A DNA stretch of 64,000 nt from Proteobacteria bacterium 005FR1. GTDB taxonomy: Bacteria; Pseudomonadota; Gammaproteobacteria; Pseudomonadales; Cellvibrionaceae. The stretch's first letter is position 1. Every line of letters begins with the position of its first letter. Position numbers and translations under genes: made by a program. The notes beneath the pieces are model-generated. The model did not search any database. It was not told the DNA's origin and saw nothing but the letters and a program-made list of their open reading frames with translations. Shown here in pieces: positions 1 through 8,278 of this stretch. Location: positions 186,001-250,000 of the forward strand of contig WACF01000001.1 in the NCBI GenBank assembly GCA_026192395.1, written 5' to 3'.

Positions 1-1
1 G

Positions 2-799
2 TCGGCCTGGCGTCCTCTGCTGATCAAGAGGTTATATCCCTACCTCAACTTGTCGCAGGGCAATGCGGGAGATTATCTGGCGCGGTTTTTCGGCGGTGGA
101 GTGGAGCAGGCCGCACATCCGCTGTTTTCTCATCAGCCGCGCATGAATTCAACCGCGATGATTCGGCAGTTCATGTCCGATGACTTCCGGCGGGGCAGCA
201 AAGTCGGTCCCGAGCAGAGCCTTCTCGATAGCCTGCCAGCCGCGTTTGGCAGCTGGTCCTGGTTTGGTCAGGCCCAGTATCTGGAAATGAAGACGCTGAT
301 GTCCGGTTACTTGCTTAGCGCTCAGGGAGACCGGATGTTGATGGAAAATTCGGTGGAAGGGCGATTTCCGTTCTTGGATCACCGGTTGATTGAATACGTC
401 AATCGTCTGGATCCGCGTTTGAAAATGCGTGTGCTGAATGAAAAGTTCATCCTCAAGCGCAGCCTGGGCAATCTGGTCCCCCCGTCTATTCTGAAGCGCT
501 ACAAACAACCTTATCGTGCCCCGATGGGCCAGGCTTTCGTCGGCGGGCGAGAGCCGGACTATCTGCGCTATCTTCTCAGCGAAGAACAGCTGAGCCAGTA
601 CGGTTACTTCGACAGCAGGAAAGTAGCGCTGCTACTGAAGAAGCTTCGTGCGGGCAGGGCATTGGGCTACAAGGACAATATGGCGCTCATTGTCATTCTC
701 TCCACCCAGAGTTGGCACCAGCAATTCGTCGAAGAATTTCCCAGCCGTTTTGCGGTCAGACAGCCGAGCCGGCAGGCGGGTCTGCAGTTGGTCGCCTGA
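2..799 (+). CDS. Asparagine synthetase (glutamine-hydrolysing), C-terminal part; 5' end outside window
   Basis: The reading frame is already open at base 2, so the gene begins before the window; about 266 C-terminal residues are visible. They match the synthetase half of AsnB-type enzymes, which adenylate aspartate and transfer ammonia from glutamine to form asparagine. The family block EGRFPFLDHR (around nt 355-385) and the following D-P-x-L-K-M segment are present, as is the Lys/Arg-rich ILKRYKQPYRAPMG stretch typical of this ATP-pyrophosphatase domain. The glutaminase half (N-terminal Cys nucleophile) cannot be seen. AsnB paralogues also work in capsule and exopolysaccharide clusters, and without the upstream genes that cannot be excluded. 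The next gene starts 160 bp on; no terminator is evident between them. Confidence 0.85.
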   Translation, partial: SAWRPLLIKRLYPYLNLSQGNAGDYLARFFGGGVEQAAHPLFSHQPRMNSTAMIRQFMSDDFRRGSKVGPEQSLLDSLPAAFGSWSWFGQAQYLEMKTLMSGYLLSAQGDRMLMENSVEGRFPFLDHRLIEYVNRLDPRLKMRVLNEKFILKRSLGNLVPPSILKRYKQPYRAPMGQAFVGGREPDYLRYLLSEEQLSQYGYFDSRKVALLLKKLRAGRALGYKDNMALIVILSTQSWHQQFVEEFPSRFAVRQPSRQAGLQLVA

Positions 800-961
800 C
801 GCGGCTCGCTTCCAAGCAAAAATTCATTCTCCGCCCCGCCTCGTAATACCTGACTACCATGGTAGAATATTCGGATCGTTCGGCTCATAGCCTTATGATG
901 TGTAAGTGTTTTCTCATCGTTGCTTCGCAGCGATATCTTTCAGCAGGCAGGTTTCAGTTTG

Positions 962-1549
962 ATGGTTAACGTAAAAATCAGCGATTCAGCTCAGAGCTAT
1001 CTCAAGGAGTTGCTTGAGAAGCAGAATTGCGAAGGCATTGGCATTCGAATGTTCGTTTCCAATCCCGGTACGCCGAAGGCCGAAACGTGCATTGCCTACT
1101 GTCGCCCCGGCGAAGAGCAGAGCGACGACGAGGTCATGGAGCTGAACGGATTTGACGCCTATTTCGAGGCGCGTAGCGTGCCCTTTCTCGAGGAAGCGTC
1201 GGTGGACTACTCACCGGATCGAATGGGCGGCCAGCTGACCATTCGCGCGCCCAACTCGAAGATGGTGAAGGTCACAGACGACAGTCCCATCGAGGACCGC
1301 ATCAACTACGTTCTGTACAACGAAATCAATCCCGGTTTGGCGGCCCATGGCGGGCAGGTGAGTCTGGTGGAAGTTACTGGCGAAGGCGTAGCCGTCCTTG
1401 AATTCGGCGGCGGTTGTCAGGGCTGTAGTGCCGTGGATATCACCCTGAAAAACGGCGTCGAAAAAACGCTGATGGAACAGATCCCCGGTCTCGCCGGCAT
1501 TCGCGACGTCACCGATCACAGCGACACGGCCAACGCTTACTATCGGTAA
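962..1549 (+). CDS. nfuA: Fe-S biogenesis protein NfuA
   Basis: A 195-residue protein matching the usual NfuA length. It has the degenerate A-type scaffold domain in the first 100 or so residues (its catalytic cysteines are lost, as usual in NfuA) followed by an Nfu domain with the CxxC pair C152-x-x-C155 in the block GGGCQGCS. In the family the CxxC of two subunits holds a [4Fe-4S] cluster that is passed to apo-proteins under oxidative stress or iron limitation. The ATG at 962 (MVNVKIS) is chosen over an in-frame TTG/CTG region 42 nt upstream because the homologous domain starts there. It stands alone and converges with the MgtC-like gene; an inverted repeat lies between the two stops. Confidence 0.95.
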   Translation: MVNVKISDSAQSYLKELLEKQNCEGIGIRMFVSNPGTPKAETCIAYCRPGEEQSDDEVMELNGFDAYFEARSVPFLEEASVDYSPDRMGGQLTIRAPNSKMVKVTDDSPIEDRINYVLYNEINPGLAAHGGQVSLVEVTGEGVAVLEFGGGCQGCSAVDITLKNGVEKTLMEQIPGLAGIRDVTDHSDTANAYYR

Positions 1550-1559
1550 TCTCCGGCCT

Positions 1560-1593
1560 CCAGTCTCCAGTCGCAGCAGTGGCTGGAGACTGG
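1560..1593. repeat. Heptamer-derived inverted repeat between convergent genes
   Basis: CCAGTCTCCAG at 1560-1570 is repeated in inverse as CTGGAGACTGG at 1583-1593 (11-bp perfect arms, 12-nt loop). The arms are built of the same AGTCNCC heptamer seen at several other gene ends in the window. There is no T-run, so although it sits between the stops of nfuA and the MgtC-like gene it is not a classical intrinsic terminator. Confidence 0.75.
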
Positions 1594-1597
1594 CGCA

Positions 1598-2290
1598 TTA
1601 CACATCTCCGGGCAGCAGCCTGAAACTCAACAGATAGTCCTGTTCCAGCAGCATCTTCTGCAGCGTGCTGAACTTGCGCGGGTTGAAGGTGCTGATGGTC
1701 GTTTGAAGCTCCTGGTATTCGCGCGAGCGGGAGGCTATGAAAGCATAGCGTCCCATCTTCAGACCTTTGTCTTTCATTAGCTCCCTGAGTCTTCCATCCA
1801 GATCGGCTATCTCGAGTGGCGCTTTTACCACCAAGCGGGCGTAGTGTCGGGAGGGGATGTGGGATTCTACCCAGCGAAACAGCGACAGCGTTCCCAGCGC
1901 CAGTGCTCCGGCCATAAGGCCGATCATGTAAAAGCCTGACCCCAGAATTATGCCGATCGCCGAGGTCACCCAGATCGATGCGGCGGTGGTGAGGCCTCTG
2001 ACGGCTTGGCGGTCATGCAGGATCACGCCGGCACCCAGAAAGCCGATACCTGTCATGATGCCTTGTGCCATCCGGGTGGGGTCGACGCGAATGGTCGCCA
2101 GCTGTTCGGCAGGTACCGCCAGCCACTGGTGCTGCATCAACAGCATGAGCAGCGCAGAAGCCACACATACCAGGATATGCGTTCTGAAACCCGCGGCACG
2201 TCCGTTGTAAGCGCGTTCGGCGCCGATGATGCCGCCAGCCAGTGTAGCGGCAAGCAGCCGCAGACCAGCCTCGATCAATTCCGAATCCAT
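1598..2290 (-). CDS. MgtC/SapB family inner-membrane protein
   Basis: 230 residues. The N-terminal ~150 residues carry four to five hydrophobic segments with the family signature G-G-x-I-G-x-E-R (near residue 20), the TGIGFLGAG loop and GLTTAASIW, all characteristic of the MgtC/SapB domain; the C-terminal ~75 residues are soluble and resemble a small ACT-like tail. MgtC proteins modulate membrane ATP synthase or Mg2+-related adaptation in pathogens, but most environmental members are uncharacterised, so only family membership is claimed. Convergent with nfuA; its start lies about 150 bp from the cold-shock gene terminator on the same strand. Confidence 0.88.
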   Translation of the reverse strand: MDSELIEAGLRLLAATLAGGIIGAERAYNGRAAGFRTHILVCVASALLMLLMQHQWLAVPAEQLATIRVDPTRMAQGIMTGIGFLGAGVILHDRQAVRGLTTAASIWVTSAIGIILGSGFYMIGLMAGALALGTLSLFRWVESHIPSRHYARLVVKAPLEIADLDGRLRELMKDKGLKMGRYAFIASRSREYQELQTTISTFNPRKFSTLQKMLLEQDYLLSFRLLPGDV

Positions 2291-2407
2291 CCTTCACTGA
2301 CTCCCCGCCTTTTTTGTTGAGACAGAGAATACGGGCAGACGTTGCCTGGATTCGGCGCAATCGAGCGGAGGTAAAATGCGGGAGAGAGGGAAAAGAGAGG
2401 AGTGGAA

Positions 2408-2433
2408 ATGAAAACGGCGGCCGAAGCCGCCGT
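2408..2433 (-). terminator. Intrinsic terminator of the cold-shock gene
   Basis: Read on the minus strand: ACGGCGGC, a TTCG tetraloop, GCCGCCGT (stem 2414-2433) followed directly by TTTTC. A perfect 8-bp GC-rich stem with a stable UUCG loop, nine bases past the csp stop codon. Confidence 0.9.
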
Positions 2434-2441
2434 ATCTTGAT

Positions 2442-2651
2442 TTAGGCTGGCTCTACGTTCTCAGCCTGAGGACCTTTCTGGCCCTGACCTTCAGTGAAGC
2501 TGACCTGCTGACCTTCCTGAAGGGTCCGGAACCCGTCGCCTACGATATTGCTAAAATGAACAAAAAGATCAGGACCTCCCTCGCGGGTAATAAATCCATA
2601 ACCTTTGCTTTCGTTGAACCACTTGACGGTTCCGGTGAGTTTATCTGACAT
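2442..2651 (-). CDS. Cold-shock domain protein (CspA family)
   Basis: 69 residues, the standard size for a single cold-shock domain. It carries the RNA/DNA-binding motifs KGYGFI (RNP1) and DLFVHFS (RNP2) and the typical start GTVKWFN. These proteins bind single-stranded nucleic acid and melt RNA secondary structure. The ATG at 2651 is chosen although the frame stays open upstream to 2816: the extra 55 residues match nothing and the domain begins at [13 protein letters not shown] long leader precedes it and a strong terminator follows, so it is a single-gene unit. Whether it is cold-induced cannot be told from the sequence. Confidence 0.96.
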   Translation of the reverse strand: MSDKLTGTVKWFNESKGYGFITREGGPDLFVHFSNIVGDGFRTLQEGQQVSFTEGQGQKGPQAENVEPA

Positions 2652-2812
2652 TACTTTAACCTTAGTTCTGTAAGCTGCCTTGCAGCGTGTTATTACAAGC
2701 GGTAGGGAGTCAGGTAGGAGCTGTTCGATAAACGAGGTCAGTTCGGAGCTGAGGGTTATTCCCAACGCACTCGAACGCAGTTTAGAGTGCGCTCGGGGGC
2801 TTGGCAATAGTT

Positions 2813-2840
2813 TCAATAGACTAAAAACCGGGATTTACAA
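2813..2840 (-). promoter_or_regulatory. Possible sigma-70 promoter giving the csp gene a long leader
   Basis: Minus strand TTGTAA (2840-2835), 16-bp spacer, TATTGA (2818-2813). It would give a leader of about 155 nt before the csp ATG, similar in length to the well-known cspA leader. The leader contains a 7-bp stem CGCACTC/GAGTGCG. The match to consensus is only moderate. Confidence 0.35.
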
Positions 2841-2934
2841 TCGAAACGGGCGCATTTCGTCGCCGAACGGGGCTTTTTTGCGTCATTTTCTTGATTTCGC
2901 CTGGTCAGCGCACCGGCAAACGAGTGCCCGGCGT

Positions 2935-3702
2935 TCAGGAGCGTCCCAGTGAGTAGAAGGCCAAAATTCCGGCCGTAACAGCCACGTTCAGAGATTCCAC
3001 CTTGTTACGCATGGGGATATGGATCATCTGATTACAGCGTCCGCGCACCTTCGGCGAAAGGCCTTCGGTCTCATTGCCCAGCACGAGAATATTCGGCCGG
3101 ACAAGGGTGGTGTTCTGGATCGGAGTGCTGTTCTCGGTGCTGAGTCCGTAAACTGTAACCCCTCTATCCGTGGCCGATTGCAGTGCTTCAGCCAGCTCAT
3201 CGCAAAACAGAATTCGCGCCTTGAAAAGCGTGCCGGCACTGGCTTTTATCACCAGTGAATCGATCCGCGCGCAGCCCTTTCGAGGCAAAAGCAAACCGTC
3301 GACCAGTCCGGCGCAGGCCGAGCGGATGATCATCCCCAGGTTCTGCGGGTTTGTCACCTGATCGACCGCCAGCAGGGAAAAGCCCTCCGGGGCGGGCTGG
3401 GTCAGAAACTCACTGAACTCGCCGAAACCCTTGCCGACGATATCGGCGGCCACACCCTGGTCCTGTTTGCGGTTCTTGGAGATGCGTGAAAGTGCCATGC
3501 GGTCGTGGTACTGGAGCTCGATGCCACGCCGTTCACATTGCCGGACGATGTCGTCGATAATGGCGTTGGGCTTGTTCGAATCGGCGAGGTGCACCCGGAA
3601 AAAGTCGATTGCCGGGTCGTGCAGAGCTTCCTGCACCGGTTTGCGACCGTAAATGGTCAGCAGATTGGCGGGCTTGACGAAAAAGTTTCGATCGGCGGGC
3701 AT
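2935..3702 (-). CDS. TrmH (SpoU)-family RNA 2'-O-methyltransferase
   Basis: 255 residues: an N-terminal SpoU substrate-binding domain (IYGRKPVQEAL onward, residues ~17-95) and a C-terminal SPOUT methyltransferase domain with the three family motifs: motif 1 in QVTNPQNLGMIIRSA, motif 2 LGNETEGLS and motif 3 IPM...VESLNVAVTAGI, which together form the knotted SAM site. Such enzymes 2'-O-methylate rRNA or tRNA riboses. It resembles RlmB (23S G2251) in layout, but motif details differ from E. coli RlmB, so the target is left open. It follows pdxJ by 11 nt on the same strand and is probably co-transcribed with it. Confidence 0.88.
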   Translation of the reverse strand: MPADRNFFVKPANLLTIYGRKPVQEALHDPAIDFFRVHLADSNKPNAIIDDIVRQCERRGIELQYHDRMALSRISKNRKQDQGVAADIVGKGFGEFSEFLTQPAPEGFSLLAVDQVTNPQNLGMIIRSACAGLVDGLLLPRKGCARIDSLVIKASAGTLFKARILFCDELAEALQSATDRGVTVYGLSTENSTPIQNTTLVRPNILVLGNETEGLSPKVRGRCNQMIHIPMRNKVESLNVAVTAGILAFYSLGRS

Positions 3703-3713
3703 AGGTGTTCGGA

Positions 3714-4514
3714 TTAGCCTGGGTTCGGCGGCGTGTTGCCGTTTTCCGACGGGGCGGCAGCCCGGCAGACGTCCAAATAGGCCGCGACTGTGCTGGCCAT
3801 CCCGTGGCGGAGCGAATCCACCGTGAGCGCATGGCCGATGGATACTTCCAGCAGTCCGGGAATGGTGCCGAAGCGGGGCAGATTGTCCAGATTGAGGTCG
3901 TGCCCGGCATTAACGCCCAGGCCAATCTGAGTGGCATGGACCGCTGCGTCGTGGAACTGCCGATGCAATTCGTCCAGATCAGGATGGCGCGTCTGGAAGG
4001 CATGAGCGTACGGCCCGGTATAGAGTTCGATTCGGTCCGCCCCCACCTGCAAGGCCAGATCGATCTGTGCGAGGTCCGGATCCATGAACAGACTGACCCG
4101 GATCCCCATCGCCTTCAACTCTGTGATGATCGGCTCCAAACGCGCCCCGTCCTGGCGGAGGTCGAAGCCGTGATCCGAAGTGAGCTGGGCTGTTGTATCC
4201 GGCACCAATGTGCACTGATGAGGCGGGTTGGCTTTCACCAGTTCGAGAAAACCTGGATAGGTCCCCACGGACTCGGCAAAGGGATTGCCCTCGACATTGA
4301 ATTCCCGGTCGGGATACTCGCTGACGAGCTGCCGTAGCTGCGCCACATCCTCAGGACGGATATGGCGCTGGTCGGGGCGGGGGTGCACGGTCAGGCCGTC
4401 CGCACCCGTGTCCAGGCAAAGCTTGCCGAACTCCCGCACATCGGGGTAGTTGCCTTCGCGCGAATTGCGGATCAGGGCGACTTTGTTCAGGTTGACACTG
4501 AGCGCAATGGCCAT
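3714..4514 (-). CDS. pdxJ: Pyridoxine 5'-phosphate synthase PdxJ
   Basis: 266 residues, slightly longer than E. coli PdxJ (243). It condenses 1-deoxy-D-xylulose 5-phosphate with 3-amino-2-oxopropyl phosphate, the last ring-forming step of the DXP-dependent vitamin B6 route. Family landmarks are the start SVNLNKVALIRNSR, the block GADGLTVHPRPDQRHI with the catalytic/phosphate-binding His and Arg residues, and the C-terminal LEVSIGHAL phosphate loop. The C-terminal tail of ~20 residues is extra. It heads a two-gene unit with the downstream TrmH-type gene. Confidence 0.96.
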   Translation of the reverse strand: MAIALSVNLNKVALIRNSREGNYPDVREFGKLCLDTGADGLTVHPRPDQRHIRPEDVAQLRQLVSEYPDREFNVEGNPFAESVGTYPGFLELVKANPPHQCTLVPDTTAQLTSDHGFDLRQDGARLEPIITELKAMGIRVSLFMDPDLAQIDLALQVGADRIELYTGPYAHAFQTRHPDLDELHRQFHDAAVHATQIGLGVNAGHDLNLDNLPRFGTIPGLLEVSIGHALTVDSLRHGMASTVAAYLDVCRAAAPSENGNTPPNPG

Positions 4515-4545
4515 GGCGAGAGCTTCCCCGGCAGTTTGAAAGAGA

Positions 4546-4566
4546 CTCCTGCCGTGACGGCAGGAG
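4546..4566 (-). terminator. Probable terminator of the cyclophilin gene
   Basis: Perfect 9-bp inverted repeat CTCCTGCCG/CGGCAGGAG with a 3-nt loop, located 9 bp past the cyclophilin stop and followed on the minus strand by TCTCTTTC. The U-rich tract is imperfect, hence moderate confidence. Confidence 0.6.
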
Positions 4567-4574
4567 GCGGGACT

Positions 4575-5123
4575 CTACTCTTCGACTACCTTCGCTTCAA
4601 GTATTCGCACCATCTGGTTTGGCGCGTGGGGGAATTCGCTGTACTGACCTCGGGGTTGAGCGAGGATCTCGTCGATGACTTCCCAGCCGTCGATCACTTC
4701 ACCGAATACGGCGTAGCCGGCGTCATCCAGGTGAGTGTTGTCAGCGACGTTGATATAGAACTGCGCGGTTGCGCTGTTGGGATCGGCGGTGCGCGCCATG
4801 GCGATCGTGCCCGCCTTGTTGGGAATGCCGTTGTCCGACTCGTTGATGATCGGATCGCGGGTTTCCTTCTCAACGAAGTCAAAGGTGAGCCCACCCCCCT
4901 GGATCATGAAACCGGGAATGACCCGGTGAAAAAGGGTGCCGTTATAAAAACCGTCTTTGACATAGGTGAGGAAGTTGTCCACCGTCACCGGCGCTTCCTT
5001 CTCGTAGAGTTCTACCTTGATCGGGCCAAGGTCAGTTTCCAACTCGACGACCGGATTGGCCAAAGCGGCACTCGCCACGATAGCCAGCACAAACCCGCTC
5101 AGCAAGGTTGCGATCTTGCACAT
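4575..5123 (-). CDS. Periplasmic peptidyl-prolyl cis-trans isomerase (cyclophilin type)
   Basis: 182 residues from the ATG at 5123. The start MCKIATLLSGFVLAIVASAA is a clear Sec signal peptide with cleavage expected near ALA-NP; 15 further in-frame residues upstream are charged and not signal-like, so they are excluded. The mature part is a cyclophilin: FHRVIPGFMIQGG holds the catalytic Arg, then AMART...NSATAQFYIN and YAVFGEVIDGWEVID. This matches E. coli PpiA, which speeds proline isomerisation during folding of exported proteins. An SH3-type envelope protein is encoded just upstream on the same strand. Confidence 0.93.
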   Translation of the reverse strand: MCKIATLLSGFVLAIVASAALANPVVELETDLGPIKVELYEKEAPVTVDNFLTYVKDGFYNGTLFHRVIPGFMIQGGGLTFDFVEKETRDPIINESDNGIPNKAGTIAMARTADPNSATAQFYINVADNTHLDDAGYAVFGEVIDGWEVIDEILAQPRGQYSEFPHAPNQMVRILEAKVVEE

Positions 5124-5186
5124 TTCCGTTGATCCCTTTTTCAGTTTGCCAATCAGAACCGCCGCCAAACTACGTCCGATATGATA

Positions 5187-5852
5187 TCAAGCCCACTCAG
5201 AATAGCGTCGGCGTGAACGCATGCCCTGCAGCAGTAGCGTGAGAATGACGCCGATCACCACAGCGATAGCGCCGTAAAGGAACCAGGTCTGCCTGGCGTC
5301 GTCGGCCAGACGTTCGTTTTCCGCCTGCAGTACGTCGATTTCTGTTTCCAGCAGCTGGCGTTCTTCCATCAACTGCTGATTGGTTTGGTTGAGATTGACG
5401 GCATTGGCGGAAACGCGCTTGAGTTCGTCCAGCTCGGTGCTGAGCCGCTGCACTTCCACCTGCGCGGTCTGCAGTTCGCTGCTCAGACGCTGGTTTTCCT
5501 CGCGCAAAGTGCTGGTTTCTCCGCCCAGATTGCGCTGCTGGTTGGTCAGCTCGGCGATCCGCGCCTGGGCTTGGGCCAGGCGGTCCCGGGCCACGGGCTC
5601 GCTTTGCAGGTACTGCTTGCGTACCCAGCCCTCATCGCCGCTCTGGGTGCGAACTCGTGCCCATTCGCCTTCGGGCTGTTCCAGAACCGTCAGGCGGGTA
5701 CCGCTGGAAAGGATTTTGGTGATCCGGTACTGGTCGCCCTGGCCGGTGCGCATATTGATTTGCAGATCATCCGAGACGAACTGAGTCTGGGCGAGGGCGC
5801 CGGCACTGAAGGACAGGACCAGGAACAATGTAATCAGTGCAGGTTTGATCAT
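5187..5852 (-). CDS. SH3-domain envelope protein (YgiM / TIGR04211-like)
   Basis: 221 residues: signal peptide (1-21, cleavage after ALA), a bacterial SH3 domain at ~25-85 with LNMRTGxG-like INMRTGQGDQYRI and GDEGWVRKQYL, a coiled coil at ~95-185 rich in Leu, Gln and Glu, then one transmembrane helix (~190-210) and a short basic tail RSRRRYSEWA. This order is that of the YgiM/TIGR04211 family, which is anchored in the inner membrane with the SH3 domain in the periplasm; function is poorly known. 63 bp separate it from the cyclophilin gene, so joint transcription is possible. Confidence 0.85.
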   Translation of the reverse strand: MIKPALITLFLVLSFSAGALAQTQFVSDDLQINMRTGQGDQYRITKILSSGTRLTVLEQPEGEWARVRTQSGDEGWVRKQYLQSEPVARDRLAQAQARIAELTNQQRNLGGETSTLREENQRLSSELQTAQVEVQRLSTELDELKRVSANAVNLNQTNQQLMEERQLLETEIDVLQAENERLADDARQTWFLYGAIAVVIGVILTLLLQGMRSRRRYSEWA

Positions 5853-6010
5853 GTAACTACCTAGCTTGCGTTTGAACTCTGTGGATTTTCTTGGCGGTTG
5901 AGAGGGCGTCCATCACCGGAGAGCGCCGCAATAATAGCCGATGCGCTGGCGAGCCTCTAAGGTCAATGGCTGGAATGTCAACTCGCTCACAATTGATTTG
6001 AGCTGCAGGG

Positions 6011-6310
6011 TCAGGGCAGAACCTGTTTGAACGGCTTGACGGTAACCTGCTTGTAAACCCCGGCGCTGACATAGGGATCCGCATCGGCCCACGCGCGCGC
6101 GGTTTCGAGATCCGGAAATTCGGCGATGATCAAGCTGCCGGTGAAACCGGCCTCACCGGGATCGTTGCTGTCGATGGCGGGGTGGGGGCCGGCAATGATC
6201 AGCCTTCCTTCGTTTTGCAAAGCGTGGACTCTTTCGAGGTGCTGGCTGCGCACCGTTTTGCGAATCGGCAGGCTATTCTCGACGTCTTCACTGATGATGG
6301 CGTAAAGCAA
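6011..6310 (-). CDS. yciI: YciI-family protein
   Basis: 99 residues beginning at a TTG (6310) preceded by GGAG at good distance. It has the YciI fold pattern: MLYAII start, the conserved His in the R-x-x-H-L-x-x-V-x-x-L block, [11 protein letters not shown] and the closing [12 protein letters not shown] with the conserved Asp-Pro-Tyr. YciI proteins are small dimeric ferredoxin-like enzymes of uncertain reaction. It follows the VC0807-type gene by 46 bp on the same strand, the usual partner of yciI near intracellular-septation-type membrane genes. Confidence 0.9.
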   Translation of the reverse strand: MLYAIISEDVENSLPIRKTVRSQHLERVHALQNEGRLIIAGPHPAIDSNDPGEAGFTGSLIIAEFPDLETARAWADADPYVSAGVYKQVTVKPFKQVLP

Positions 6311-6355
6311 TGGGTTAACTCCGCAGTGCGTTTATTGTTTTGATATTGTTGAGAT

Positions 6356-7075
6356 TCAGCGCTGAGACTCGGCGCCGTTGAAGATTTCTTCCATGCTGAG
6401 GTTGGTGTACTTGCGGATGCTGCGGAACAAATAGAACACCGCAAACAGCATCACGATCATGGCCGGCACCACGTTCACAGGGTAGCTCAATGCCATCATC
6501 CTCGCGAGTTCGACATTGAATGCTTCCGTGCCCGGTGGCGAGACCAGCACTACCTTGGCCAGCGCGTAATTGGTGGCGGAAGCAACGAAGAACGAGCAGG
6601 CGAGCAAAATGGATGAGGTCGCGAGACTCTTCTCAAAGTCCTGCACCGCATCGTGGTCCTGAAGCGCGCGATCGATCTTGTCCACCTGCAAAAGCTTGTC
6701 GTTGTAGATGAAGGTCTTCACCAGCGGGTAGCGGGTTTTCAAGGAGAGCAAGGTCATCAGGCCGATGAGGCCGGGGATCGCCGCTTCCTTGATGGCGATG
6801 TATTTGGGATCGATCTCCAGTAGCCCCATGCCCCCGGTCAGGGCGACCGTAATCACGCCGAGGACGGAGAAGAAGTTCACCCGATGCGCACCAATGAGGT
6901 CCTTACAGCCATAGGCAATGGGGAAGGCGAGGGCAACGATCAAAGCGAGCTTGGTGCCGAGATACTGTTCCTTGCTGAGATAGCTCAGGATCAGTGTCGG
7001 GATCACGACATTGATGAAGATCTCGAGGAAGGGACTGCTCTTCTTCTCGGGGTGGGTAGAATTGCTTTCAGACAT
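6356..7075 (-). CDS. VC0807-type multi-pass inner-membrane protein
   Basis: 239 residues with about six hydrophobic segments (near 17-33, 45-58, 68-85, 98-112, 150-175, 198-218). Features that recall the VC0807 family are LALIVALAFPIAYGCKD, a VNFFSVLG segment, GLLEIDPKYIAIKEAAIP, SLKTRYPLVKT and a late SPPGTEAFNVELARM loop. Function is unknown; the arrangement beside yciI resembles the yciA-yciB(septation)-yciI neighbourhood. Assignment rests on remembered family features and no active site is visible. Confidence 0.75.
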   Translation of the reverse strand: MSESNSTHPEKKSSPFLEIFINVVIPTLILSYLSKEQYLGTKLALIVALAFPIAYGCKDLIGAHRVNFFSVLGVITVALTGGMGLLEIDPKYIAIKEAAIPGLIGLMTLLSLKTRYPLVKTFIYNDKLLQVDKIDRALQDHDAVQDFEKSLATSSILLACSFFVASATNYALAKVVLVSPPGTEAFNVELARMMALSYPVNVVPAMIVMLFAVFYLFRSIRKYTNLSMEEIFNGAESQR

Positions 7076-7364
7076 AGATACGGGTATTGCCTCGTGAAAA
7101 GGCTGAAGAGCCTGCCGGCTGCACAGCTAGCTAGTCTGACAGCTGACTCCCGGAAAAGCTCAACGCGCTATGGCCTGCTTTTTACCGGTTGAAGCTGCAA
7201 CGGGCGCTATTCTAACCACAAGATCCCGAATTGCGACAAGAAAGCACCTCGTTAGCGGATTTTCGCGGCTGCCGGTCGGAACTGCCGGCTCATGCAGTCT
7301 GGCCAAGGTCCAGCATTTTTGGCACACTTGGCGGCAAATCCGGGTCGCAGTAGGGAGAAGTGAG

Positions 7365-7982
7365 TTGGCGCAGTTTTTTCAGATCCATCCGGAAAACCCC
7401 CAGCCGCGGCTCATTCGCCAGGCTGTGGAAATTCTTCGCCAGGGCGGGTTGATCGCCTATCCCACTGATTCCGCTTATGCCCTGGGTTGCCAGATCGGCG
7501 ATCGCATGGCCCTGGACCGCATCCGTGCGATACGGAGCCTGGACAAGGACCACAATTTCACACTCATGTGCCGGGATTTATCGGAGCTGGCCACCTACGC
7601 CAAGGTGGACAACCTCATGTTCCGGCTGATCAAAAAACACGTCCCTGGTCCCTTCACTTTCATTCTCGAAGCCACGTCTGAGGTCCCGCGTCGTCTCAAG
7701 CACCCCAAGCGAAAGACCATCGGCATGCGCGTCCCGGACAACAAGATTGCCCTGGCCCTGCTCGAAGAGCTTGGAGAACCGATCATGAGCAGCACACTGC
7801 TGCTGCCAGGCGAAGAAGTCCCTCTCACCGACCCCTACGACATTCGCCAGACGCTGGAGCACGAGCTGGAGCTGGTCATCGACGGCGGCTTCTGCGGCAT
7901 GGAGCCCACCACGGTGGTGGATCTGACCAGTGGCTCACCAGAGATTGTGCGACAGGGCTGTGGAGAGCTGTCGGCTCCTTAG
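7365..7982 (+). CDS. yciO: YciO/Sua5/YrdC-family protein (threonylcarbamoyl-AMP synthase-like)
   Basis: 205 residues from the TTG at 7365, which has AGGGAG at 7353-7358; this gives almost exactly the length of E. coli YciO (206). The longer open frame back to 7170 adds 65 residues with no family match. The protein has the YrdC dsRNA-binding fold: GGLIAYPTDSAYALGC, then K-x-R-x-x-x... variants RSLDKDHNFTLMCRDLSEL, PGPFTFIL and KTIGMRVPDN. True TsaC/Sua5 enzymes make threonylcarbamoyl-AMP for tRNA t6A37; YciO is a close relative whose in vivo role is less certain. The pair of genes on its left are on the other strand. Confidence 0.9.
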   Translation: MAQFFQIHPENPQPRLIRQAVEILRQGGLIAYPTDSAYALGCQIGDRMALDRIRAIRSLDKDHNFTLMCRDLSELATYAKVDNLMFRLIKKHVPGPFTFILEATSEVPRRLKHPKRKTIGMRVPDNKIALALLEELGEPIMSSTLLLPGEEVPLTDPYDIRQTLEHELELVIDGGFCGMEPTTVVDLTSGSPEIVRQGCGELSAP

Positions 7983-8141
7983 CCTGAAAATATCCCAAGC
8001 GGAGGGTTGCGAGATGCCGGCACCGGGTCCAAGCTCAAGCTGCTCCCCATCTTGTCGGTTTTCCGAGTTTTGCCTTGCAAGTCACTGAAAAGTGGGCTTT
8101 ATTTTGATTATCTGGGGCTTCTGTGCAGGCGTCGAAAGCTG

Positions 8142-8168
8142 TTGCAAACGACGGTGACGAAGTATAAT
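8142..8168 (+). promoter_or_regulatory. Probable promoter of the scpA-scpB-rluB operon
   Basis: TTGCAA at 8142-8147 and a perfect TATAAT at 8163-8168; spacer 15 bp (16 if GTTGCA is taken). Expected start near 8175, leaving a leader of about 100 nt before the scpA GTG. Nothing else is evident in the 296-bp gap 7983-8278. Confidence 0.55.
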
Positions 8169-8278
8169 CTGCCGCACTTCATGGCTCTGAGAAGGGTCTC
8201 TTTATTTGGCGCATCCAGTGACTGTCTGAGCAGCGTCCCACCCTGGCGTCCGGGCAAGAAAATAAGCAAGGTAACTGC

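Noticed and set aside
2652-2816. 55-residue N-terminal extension of the cold-shock protein
   Set aside because: Not seen in the family; a long non-coding leader is typical for csp genes and the domain begins at 2651.
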